Assembly: GCA_047967505.1 (NCBI GenBank)
Contig: CM106540.1
Source of the DNA: Dipteris shenzhenensis
Lineage: Eukaryota > Polypodiophyta > Polypodiopsida > Gleicheniales
Length of the DNA: 64,000 nucleotides
Reading direction: 5' to 3' (one strand)
Part shown: in pieces, positions 55,842 to 64,000 of the stretch
Position numbering within the stretch: the first letter of the stretch is position 1
How the letters are laid out: each line of letters starts with the position of its first letter
Position numbers and translations under genes: made by a program
The notes under the pieces: generated by a model
What the model was told of the DNA's origin: nothing
Database searches by the model: none
The model's input: only the letters and a program-made list of their open reading frames with translations

Positions 55842-55852
55842 TGCCCTCTCAA
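55842..55852 (-). other. Polypurine tract of Copia-2
   Basis: ttgagagggca on the minus strand, immediately before the LTR start. Almost the same as the tract of the gag-only element at 14193. Confidence 0.7.
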
Positions 55853-58071
55853 TGACACCACAGTGGGCCGATTCCCATGCATCGAATGAGGTGCTCCATT
55901 TGCTCCCGCGGGAGTGCCTTCGTGAAAATGTCGGAAAGGGTGTCGGTGGTCGGACAGTACATCAGCTCCAAGACGTAGTTGATGATGAGAGTCCGTATGA
56001 AGTGGTAATGGACTTCGATGTGCTTCGTCTGTTGCATGAAACACTGGGTTCTTCGCGCTAGCCATGCAACTCTGGTTGTCACACATGACCACCGTCGCCT
56101 CCCCCTGAATCACCTACATATCCTCAAGTATCCACCTGAGCCACAACTTCTTGCATGCTGCAGTGCACGCAGCTCGGTAGTCCACCTCTATGGAAGAAAG
56201 GGCAACTGAGGATTATTTCTTGCTCAGCCAGGAAATGGCCCCTCTACAAGCACAAAACAGTACCCTGAAGTAGAACGCCTGGTGTTGCTGTCACCTGCTC
56301 AATCTGAGTCACAGAATTCACCTAACTCAATCCCTGTGGTGTATGTAATCCCTTATGTGCAAGTGCCTTTCAGATACCTCAGCACCCGTAGACCTGTTGT
56401 CCAGTTATGCTCCTTGGGTTTCGCAGAGAACTGACACAACAGCCCAACGGCAAAGGAGATATCCGGCCTGGTGTTGGTTAGATAAAGCAGACTGCCCACC
56501 AACCATCGATACCTGCTGGTATCTACCAGATCTAAAGAGACATGAACGCTCAACTTCTGCCCAACCTCCATCGATGTCACAGCATCCTTGCAGTCTTCCA
56601 TCTCGAACCACTTCAGTATCTCCCGATGGTATTTCTCTTGAGAGATGAAGATGCCATCCTTGTTCTGCCTGAACTCCATCCCAAGGAAGTAGTGGAGAGA
56701 TCCCAAGTTTGTCATCTCGAACCCTTTCATGAGCAGCTTCTTGACCTGAGAGATCTTCCTGGTATGGTCACCGCTAAGTAAGATCAATGATCCCCCTCTA
56801 AAAAGAGACAGAGGTTCGCATCCAATGGACATCGATTCAACCCGATCTTCGAGAAGAATACATTGATGCACTGGGTACCATGCTCTTGGGGCCTTTTTCA
56901 GCCCATAGAATGCCTTCTTTAGTGTGTTTGAAGCGGATCCTAGAACCTGAAAACCGGGTGGTTGATCAACATATACCTCCTCCTCTAAGGTTCCGTTCAA
57001 GAATGCTGACTTCGCATCCATCCGGAATATGGACCATCCGTGATGGGCAGCCAAAGCGATCACTGTCCGAATAGTGACCATCCAGGCTGTGGGGGCAAAG
57101 GTGTTGTCAAAGTCGAGTCCCTCTGACTGAGCATAGCCTTTTACTACCAATCTTGCTTATATTTGTCCAAGCTCCCATCGGACTTGAACTTAAGCTTGTA
57201 CACCCACTTGGTACCTATTACCTTCTGCTTGTAAGGTTTGGCCACCAAGTCCCAGATTTCATTTTTCAGAATGGCGTCTATCTCTACCTTCATGGCAGCA
57301 TGCCACTCCAGTATATAAAGTTTCGCTTCCTCAAAGGTCCGGAGCTCATGGAGCTGAGCCACCAAGGCGAAATTCGAAGTTGACTGAGGGTGCAGACACA
57401 TTGCGTCGCGACCGCCGTCGAACTCCAGAACTTGACTTAAGAATGTCCTTGACCTGAGAATTTTGCAAGGTCGTTAGATACCACGGTGGTAACTTCCTAT
57501 CACTGGAAGTTGACTCGGGGGTGTCTCTGGCTCTTCCTTTGGCTCCTCGGGATCTTCAATTTGATAATGGTCAACTTGGGTGTTAGAAATTTGGGAACTT
57601 TGATGACCTCTTCTTCTGCTTGAGACACTGCTTCCTCAAAGACCACGTCCCTATTGATCAATTTCTATTTCTTCATTGGGTTGACGACACTGTACCCCTC
57701 AGATTCTTCACAGTACACGAAAAAGACCCACTTCTTGCTCTTGGAATAAAGCTTTGACCTGTCATCTTTATGCACATGTACGAATGCATCAGAACAAAAA
57801 ATCCTCAGATGAGAGTTAGTGGGCTTCTTACCATAGAATGCTTCATAGGGCGTCATATCTGCTGCCTTGGAATGAGAACTGCAATATGGACTGCTTCACC
57901 CCAGTAAGCTTCCGAGAGATATCTCCCTTTGATCATGGTCTGTAACCGTTTGGTGCTTTCGCTCAGCAACCCCATTCTACTGAGATGTGCAAGCTTGATT
58001 CCATGCTTCCTACAAAAAGTGTTGAACTTTATGGAGGTGAACTCCCTTCGATCAATGCAGAATGATTTGAC

Positions 58072-58073
<2 letters not shown>
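55853..58073 (-). pseudogene. Copia-2 pol (integrase end, reverse transcriptase, RNase H)
   Basis: Minus strand: integrase blocks NGVAERK (about 57970) and TPYEAFYGKKPTNSHLRIF (57850). Reverse transcriptase starts VIGTKWVYKLKFKSDGSLDK (57210), has a stop at about 57146, and resumes KGYAQSEGLDFDNTFAPTA, AKSAFLNGTLEEEVYVDQPP and MTNLGSLHYFLGMEF. The YVDD catalytic box is destroyed: GGSLILLSGDH stands where it should be (about 56790). RNase H follows: WLVGSLLYLTNTRPDISFAV, NTRRSTSGYCF, then QTKHIEVHYHFIRT and DIFTKALPREQ. The 5' part is lost at the LINE insertion (58074). Confidence 0.92.

Positions 58074-58074
<1 letters not shown>
58049..58074 (+). repeat. Left copy of a 26-bp direct repeat flanking LINE-C
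   Basis: cgatcaatgcagaatgattt gacacc, part of the Copia-2 integrase region, followed by (CT)n. A near copy is at 60555-60579, also followed by (CT)n. Confidence 0.85.

Positions 58075-58113
<39 letters not shown>
58074..58113 (+). repeat. (CT)n microsatellite at the LINE-C 5' junction
   Basis: About 20 uninterrupted CT units lie between the Copia-2 integrase sequence and the first LINE codons. Confidence 0.97.
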
Positions 58114-58116
<3 letters not shown>

Positions 58117-60232
58117 GATCTTTGCATTAGTTTTGGAAAGCCGTATAAATGACCATGCCGAGACGACAGGACTCAGAGCCAGAGGGCAGGCTGGATTTCG
58201 TAGGGATCATTCGACACTTGACCACATCCTCACACTTAGGGCACTGGTGGAGGAGGCGAAGTCACGAAGGCAACGGCTTTATTGTTGCTTCGTGGACTTC
58301 AGGAAGGCATTTGACACAGTTCCGCGATTCAGATTGTTTCAGAGGATTCGCCAGATGGGCTTTAGTGGAGAGATACAGTGGGCTATCATGGCTTTGTATG
58401 AGAGGGTCACTGGTCGGGCTCGGACACGTGAGGGGCTCTCAGAGGAGGTATGCAGCACGATTGGGGTGAAGCAGGGCTGCCCGCTCTCTCCCACTCTCTT
58501 TGGATTATATATTGATGAGCTAGAGATGTTTGTACAGATGACAGGTGGTGTGGGCTCTACTCTCTCAGGATCCTCCATTCCTATCCTCCTGTATGCGGAC
58601 GATGTGGTTCTCATTTCCTCTACTGCTCAGGGCCTCCAGGCACATATTGAGGCACTCCACAGGTTTTGCCAGGACAGGGGGTTGACCGTAAACCTTGGCA
58701 AGACCAAGGTTATGGTTTTCAACACCTCTGATCGTATTTACAGCACGGATGAGTTTTACTTCACTTATGACGGACAGCCCATTGAGCTTGTTAGAGAGTA
58801 CACTTATTTGGGGGCAGTTTTCAGGGGACCGGTCTTCACCATGACATATGCAGCACGAGATAGGATTAGTAAAGGGTATGCTTCGTTGGCTCATCTCGAG
58901 CGTCAGTGTTTTCAGTCCCACTTTCAGCATCCCGATACGAAATCCTTGCTTTTTGATACATTGGTGAGACCAGCTGCGATGTATGCAGCTCCTTTCTGGG
59001 CAGGAGACCTCGGCGCTGCAGATTGGAGACGAGTAGAGAGGTTACAGATCATCATGTTCTCTCGGCTCATTAGGGCCAAGGCTACAGTTCCGCACGAGAT
59101 CATACTAGCAGAGTTTGGAGCTACTCCCCTTGCATTGGATGCAGCGTTTCAGTCGGTCATGTATCTGCACAGGGTCAGGGAGTTTGGAGACTCAGCAGCA
59201 GGCAGAGCTCGGTTGCCATGGTTAGCACTTGCATCTTCTATGGAGTTGGCACGATCAGGGACCCGATACTGCTGGTACTTCAGACTCACTAGATGGCTCA
59301 CATCCCTTGGACTAGACATGGATAGACTGCCTCCGTTCCGATACAGCATAGATGCCCCTCATCTCGAGTTGACTCGCCACGAGCTTAGCCAGGTCACGAG
59401 AGCAGACTTGCTGCAGCTTCATACGTATCGCACTTGGATTTATCCCACGCAGCTTCCGGTGAAGATGGCCACATATCGTGACCACTTCCTTCGGATCTCA
59501 GAGGATGGATTTGTCATCCCACCAGGCTATACAGGTACCCACATGTCCCACTCACTGAGGATTGCCCTCGGCCAGCTTAGAGTCTCTTCGCATCAGCTCG
59601 AGATAGAGGCTGGTAGGATGCGACGCATGGAGGATGGACGGCGACCAGGCCGAGAGACCAGGATCTGCCCTTGTTGCACCATGGGAGAGGTGGAGTCAGA
59701 GGAGCACTTCATTTGCAGATGCCCGCTATATTATGAGATCAGAGGTAGATTCCACTGTCTCTTCACGGATGGCTTTGGACCTCTCTCACGAGTGATGGAC
59801 TACGAGGATCAGCATTGCCTAGCCCTTTATGTCAGGGAGGCCACTATGCTTCGGCGAGACTACCTCAGAGAGCACAGACCGGAGCGTGATAGAGCCCAGC
59901 CTCATAGAGCTCAGGCACACGCCATACCAGAGGACAGAGACCAGGAGGAGCACGAGGACGGCAGAGCCCACACAGGACACATGCCTCCACCATGTGGATG
60001 TACATATGAGATGGTTTGTAGACGCCGCAGGATCTTGTTACATAGGGGACGTACTCGCCGCTTCATCTCCAGACGATCCAGGATGATGGCAGCATTTCGG
60101 AGGAGACTCACTCATGGAGATCTCGCCCCACCAGCCGCTCACCTCACCTTTGCCCAGATTTGTACTCTCATAGCAGGAGGCAGAGTCGATGGACAGGATT
60201 TCCAGTATTATTTTGGTTCTCAGACTCCGTGA
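58114..60232 (+). CDS. LINE-C reverse transcriptase, open frame, 5'-truncated
   Basis: 706 codons without a stop, the longest open frame here. It begins in the fingers of the reverse transcriptase (LESRINDHAETTGLRARGQA, GFRRDHSTLDHILTL). Catalytic blocks follow: CCFVDFRKAFDTVPR (first Asp), GVKQGCPLSPTLFGLYIDEL and ILLYADDVVLISS (YADD). A thumb/connection region follows, then a C-terminal CPCCTMGEVESEEHFICRCP finger and a basic tail ending YYFGSQTP. The fingers-to-YADD blocks match LINE-A and LINE-E and differ from plant L1. The endonuclease and any ORF1 are missing, as usual after incomplete target-primed reverse transcription. The open frame and intact catalytic residues point to a recent insertion. 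The same frame stays open upstream to 57929, but that part is antisense Copia and CT repeat. Confidence 0.9.
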
Positions 60233-60530
60233 CACCTGGACTTGTATCTTTGCATTGGCATATTGTGCTCATCCCCCCCATTTTGCACCCGGGGGCGGTT
60301 TCCTTGCATCTAGTTTACTCTGTATTTAGGCTCAGATTTGACATTATGTACTTTCACTTGCATTATATTGCGTAGCACTTAGATGATATTCGACGATGCC
60401 TCTTCTTTGGGGCACGTTGATTTTGTGCTATCTTGTATGCAGAGTTCTTGATGTCCCATGGGCCCATTTTGGCCTCTAGTGGACAATAATACACTTTCTT
60501 TCTTTCTTTCTTTCTCTCTCTCTCTCTCTC
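60233..60530 (+). mobile_element. LINE-C 3' UTR with (CTTT)n(CT)n tail
   Basis: Ends cccattttggcctctagtgg acaataatacactttctttc and runs into (CTTT)n then (CT)n (60493-60530). The motif ggac-ataata before the tail is shared with LINE-A. There is no poly(A) tail. Confidence 0.8.
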
Positions 60531-60576
60531 AGTTTAGCACTCAGCAAGGGCCCTCGATCAGTGCGGAATGCTTTGA

Positions 60577-60620
<44 letters not shown>

Positions 60621-60775
60621 CTTAGCACTCAGCAAGGGCCCTAGCGCGTCCTTTGCTCCAGCCCACTGTGGCTTGTATGAGATCTTCCTTTTTGGTGTAC
60701 TTTGTACCTTGTCCCATAGGCCCGTGAGGCCTCCTGCGGATTTTAAATACATCTTTCTTTCTTCTTTCTCTCTCG
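60531..60775 (+). repeat. Second LINE 3'-end module with internal 88-bp doublet
   Basis: ttagcactcagcaagggccct occurs at 60534 and 60622. Between them lie the 26-bp Copia-derived repeat and a (CT)n run. After the second copy come agcgcgtcctttgctccagc, a gtcccatag module and a CTTT/CT tail. The same module, without the doublet, ends LINE-A at 23.3-23.4 kb. Confidence 0.8.
60555..60579 (+). repeat. Right copy of the direct repeat flanking LINE-C
   Basis: cgatcagtgcggaatgcttt gacat, differing from the left copy at a few positions, followed by (CT)n (60580-60615). Confidence 0.85.
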
Positions 60776-61379
60776 CGAGGCAATTAGGCACCTGTGAGAG
60801 GCTACTTCGATCATGGAGACAAGAACAGACTTCTTCCTAGCAGATCCCTCTCAGAGCTCTATCACAGAGTTCTTCCAGCCAGATCACACGGACCCCCACG
60901 ATTCGAGGCCTCGACATGATCGTGACCCAGAGCCAGTGACTCAACAGCTCAGACAGAGGGTTGACGCGCAGATTACACGTGGGGTTATCCCCTCTCTATT
61001 CAGGGTCGAAGCCCGGCCGACAGAGGTTACTGTAGCTTTTGTTAGGCGCAGAGCTATGACTAGGAGACGTCACACCCGTGAGCAGCCGACAACACATCAC
61101 CGATTTCATGCCTACATTGCCTCATCCACCTTGATGTCCTGATGATGATGATGATGATGATGAGATTGATATGTAGTTGACCACTGAAGTTTGACATGAC
61201 TATGTTGTACTTAGTACTATCATTTTGCATTTTTTGCATTTTGCATTGGTGTGGATGCTCATTTTAGTAGCTTCACCCTCACAGCTCGTTTGTACCAAGA
61301 TTTTTATAGTCTCATAGACCCATCGGTCTTCCGAAGACTTTAATAAACTTTCTTTCTTTCTTTCTTTCTTTCTTCTTTC
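60776..61379 (+). mobile_element. Short LINE-like element with its own 3' end and tail
   Basis: Starts after the CT-rich tail of the preceding module. It contains one small open frame and a (GAT)n patch (61140-61163), and ends tcccgaagacttt-like ccgaagactttaataaac then (CTTT)n. The same 3' end is at 54300-54370. It is either a short non-autonomous LINE derivative or a 5'-truncated family member. Confidence 0.55.
60813..61142 (+). CDS. 109-codon open frame of the short LINE-like element
   Basis: Starts METRTDFFLADPSQSSITEF and ends in a basic, Arg-rich stretch (VAFVRRRAMTRRRHTREQ). No domain is recognised. The basic C-terminal region loosely resembles the Arg-rich tail of the LINE-C protein (AAFRRRLTHG). 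It could be a truncated C-terminus or an ORF1-like RNA-binding protein. Confidence 0.4.
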   Translation: METRTDFFLADPSQSSITEFFQPDHTDPHDSRPRHDRDPEPVTQQLRQRVDAQITRGVIPSLFRVEARPTEVTVAFVRRRAMTRRRHTREQPTTHHRFHAYIASSTLMS

Positions 61380-61407
61380 TATCTGTCTATCTATCCATCT
61401 ATCTATC

Positions 61408-61450
<43 letters not shown>

Positions 61451-61463
61451 TTATCTATCTATC
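61380..61463 (+). repeat. (CTAT)n microsatellite
   Basis: About 20 ctat units with a few ttat and ctgt variants, continuing directly from the (CTTT)n tail of the preceding element. Confidence 0.95.
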
Positions 61464-61689
61464 TCTACATCCATCTTGTTCACTGCACAGAATGTGCGAG
61501 CTTATGGGTGGATCTTGAATCCAAATTTTGAGTTCTAAATTCTAACAAGTTATATCATAGGGCAGAAATAAACGTCGCAGCTGAAGGCTGAAGCCTAAGA
61601 GAAAAGACATTCAACACTTTCTTGTAATGTCTTGCTGTTGTTGATGCTTCTCTCGATTCTATCCATTACTCATACAACAGCCCTAAGGT

Positions 61690-62500
61690 TGAGCCCTCTC
61701 AATCTATCAAGCGTAGGACACAAAAATCAGCCTCAAAGCAACCACAAGTGCAGCAGCAGCATCCCAAAAGCTCGTACCCATCATTGTGCGTGTAAATGCA
61801 AGAGCCTTGGGTTTATCGTGATCCTCCCAAGCCATCCACTCTGGAGAAAACAGTGCGAAGCAAGCCAGAATGCACTCTAATGAGCCTCTACAATACAATA
61901 CATATATATGCAAAGCGTGTTTGTGGAGGCTTCAATAGCTCCAGGTCACTATTAGCTCTTTACATAGCCAAAACTTTTGGCTTCTTTGTGACGAATTGGA
62001 ACAAGGACGGGAGCATGTGCAAGGTCTTGCAAGTAGGACCCTCCCACTCCTCACCGATGTGAGAGATGGCTCTCACAATGCACCTCCACTGTGGAGTTTT
62101 GACAACATGAAAAGGAAAATTTTATTGATTAGATGCCATGCAAATTTCTCAACGTGCTTGCTTCTTGTAGACCCCTCTCATTGATCTCTTGATGTTCAGT
62201 TGTCCCACTTTTCCTCTTATAAGATATTCTGGCTATGCATCAATTCCCTTGCTCCTGCCTTGCCCTCTTCTGAGCACCTATTGCTTCAGTTTCTTCGCTG
62301 CTTTCTTGAACTCCATTGGCATGGGCTGTAGCTTGAATTTCCAAGTTGTGTGCCACATCTGGTAGCGCTTGGTTGCAAACATCAACCCCCTTTGATTTCT
62401 TACCTCCCAAATGCACCTTGATCCATTGCACACCTCCACCAAATACTAGCCCACAATAATTGCAAACCATACATTTGATGCCTTAAGTGTCATAGGAGCC
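61690..62500 (-). pseudogene. hAT transposase fossil with BED zinc finger
   Basis: Minus strand: CNYCGLVFGGGVQWIKVHLG then GVDVCNQALPDV (62470-62330) fits a BED-type zinc finger, the DNA-binding part of hAT transposases. Further on, FPFHVVKTPQWRCIVRAISH (about 62115) matches the block before the DUF659 domain. EWMAWEDHDKPKAL and MMGTSFWDAAAALVVALR (61830-61740) match a later region before the catalytic end. Frameshifts and deletions remove the DDE core and the C-terminal dimerisation domain. Terminal inverted repeats were not seen. Confidence 0.7.
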
Positions 62501-62509
62501 CTATGTGTG

Positions 62510-64000
62510 TAGCACTTCTCCACTCATTTTGGGCATCTGGATACCCTTTCTCCTCGGGTCGTGTCTGCACGTCAGCTTCTTTTGCAGCATATTTATCCAA
62601 TTCTGTCTGATGCTCAAGCTTTGGAACTTGAACATCCCTTCACTGGAAGGGAATTGTCTGATGCACTGAGATCCTGTGGCAGATGGAAATCTCCAAGATG
62701 GGATAGTCTCACTGTTGAATTTTTATTTGCATTCTGGGATCTTCTTAAATTCAACTTGCTACAAATGGTAAATACAGCATGGCAAAATCAGCAGATGCCT
62801 GTGTCATGGAAAAAGGATCTTCTCAAGCTAATTCCAAAAAAGCAGCTATGTGATTCACTTGGTGATTGGAGGCCAATCACACTCATGCCGGTCATTTACA
62901 AGATCATTGCCAAAATGGTGGTTGATCGGATTAAAGGTTATTTGCATGATGGGTTGCATCTCTCCCAATATGGCTTTGTTTCACGTTGCCATATCACAGA
63001 TAACATTGCCAATGCTTATATTGGGATTGAATATGCCAAATACGTGCAGCAGGATGTTCTACTCTTGCAGGTAGATATTGCAAAAGCCTTTGAGACAGTT
63101 CAATGGGATTTCATCTCGCAAACTATGCGAGCTTTGGGGTTTTGACAAAAAATGTAGTAGGTTATTTAATGGCTTTACAGAGATAGCAATGCGGCTTGCA
63201 TTATTTCTGGAAATATCTCTGATGAGTGGACTCTTCGTTGTTCGGTCCGCCAGGGATGCCCTCTCAGTGCTTTACTGTATGCCATTGCTATGCTGCAATA
63301 TATTGATCATCTTGTGGCTACAGGATCACTTCATGGCTTGGAATTGGATGCTAATCGCAGCATGGTTGCTCAAGCTTATGTTGATGATTCTTTCTTTACC
63401 CCGAAGAATACGCCCCATGATCTTGGTGCCTTGATGCATGCCCTCTCTGTTTATGGTTTGGCAGCTGGTCTTCATGTTAATTTTCAGAAGTCTAAGCTGC
63501 TCCCTTTGCATTCCAAAGACTGGCATAGTCTATTATGGCCCGAGGATATCATTCCACCCACTCAGTTTGTTTGTCATCTTGGTTACCCTTTGGGGTGGGA
63601 ACTCACTTGTCGACAACAAACTGATTGGGTTTTGGCTAAGCTTCAGAAAAAGCTTGAGTATTGGAAACTGGCAACCTGGCCTTTGCACGTTCGTCTTCGA
63701 ATAGTGCAGTCCATCCTTGCGGCATATATTCAATTTTAGTCGCCATTGATCATGTTCACCAAGGTAGATCTACATCTTTCATGTTTGTCTTTATGGAACT
63801 CTTCTGGCGATCCAAACATGGCAGAAAAAGTCTCAAGTTGCTTTCGATGCATCACATTTGTTCTCCCAAGATGCATGGTGGATTGAACATCACGGATATT
63901 CATGTGCATATTCTTGCCCACAGGGGGAAAATGTTGCTGCAATTTCTGCAAGGTGATCAGCCTTGGGCTCTTATGATTAGGACTCTGGTCACTCATATCA
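62510..64000 (+). pseudogene. L1-type LINE reverse transcriptase, runs off the window (LINE-D)
   Basis: The open frame 62561-63145 gives PFTGRELSDALRSCGRWKSP, GDWRPITLMPVIYKIIAKMV, LSQYGFVSRCHITDNI and LLQVDIAKAFETVQWDFI (first catalytic Asp). A frameshift near 63150 shifts to SVRQGCPLSALLYAIAM and QAYVDDSFFTPKN (YVDD for YADD). LGYPLGWELTCRQQTD and LRIVQSILAAYIQF follow, with a stop at 63739, and similarity continues to the edge. It begins right beside the hAT fossil, so it is probably 5'-truncated and inserted there. Confidence 0.85.

Noticed and set aside
57929-58113. Upstream extension of the LINE-C open frame, with an ATG at 57929
   Set aside because: This part is the antisense of Copia-2 integrase followed by a CT repeat that encodes Ser-Leu runs. 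It is open by chance and is not LINE protein.
1-64000. CRISPR arrays, bacterial operons, tRNA or rRNA genes
   Set aside because: No spaced identical repeats, no cloverleaf-like or rRNA-like sequence, and no prokaryotic gene arrangement were seen by eye. The tRNA-like matches are retroelement primer-binding sites.

Overview
This window looks like a stretch of a large, repeat-rich land-plant nuclear genome. The evidence is a spliced nuclear gene for a chloroplast ribosomal protein, pentatricopeptide (PPR) coding remnants, many plant-type Copia, Ty3/gypsy and LINE retrotransposon pieces, a hAT-like transposase fossil and long CT/GA microsatellites. Nothing seen is bacterial or organellar. The sequence alone does not fix the species. 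Abundant non-L1 LINEs and heavily decayed LTR elements would suit a fern, gymnosperm or other plant with a bloated genome, but that is inference.

Layout. 0-5 kb: a decayed Copia pol and a deleted gypsy gag-protease/integrase, both on the minus strand. 5.2-8.6 kb: an extremely pyrimidine-rich pair of direct repeats, each ending in a TATA box, probably diverged LTRs. 8.6-15.8 kb: pieces of three L1-type LINEs; one is split inside its reverse transcriptase by a complete 2.6 kb gag-only LTR retrotransposon. 16-19 kb: another Copia gag with an internal 217-bp tandem duplication. 20.5-21.1 kb: the one convincing host gene, plastid ribosomal protein PSRP5/cL37, in two exons. 22.4-29.9 kb: two related direct copies of a roughly 0.7 kb sequence bracket a non-L1 LINE and a Copia gag-protease with primer-binding site and LTR. 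30-33 kb: a Copia whose reverse-transcriptase core has been flipped. 33.4-34.5 kb: a PPR pseudogene. 34.5-41.5 kb: mostly unassigned, with Copia leader and gag traces. 41.6-46 kb: gypsy pol and a possible 3' LTR. 48-55 kb: an LTR with primer-binding site, a LINE reverse-transcriptase fragment, LINE 3' ends and a few exon-like open stretches. 55.3-58.1 kb: a Copia pol and 3' LTR on the minus strand, cut by a young LINE with an open 706-codon reverse-transcriptase frame (58.1-60.2 kb). 60.2-61.5 kb: three successive LINE-type 3' ends, each with a microsatellite tail. 61.7-62.5 kb: a hAT transposase fossil. 62.5-64 kb: an L1-type LINE running off the edge.

Functionally the window is one plastid ribosomal protein gene embedded in nested and rearranged retroelements. 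The most informative structures are the nested insertion with a degraded target-site duplication, the 353-bp inversion bounded by 7-bp inverted repeats, the microsatellite-tailed LINE family with reused 3' modules, and a promoter layout shared by three Copia LTRs. I found no clearly new biological system.
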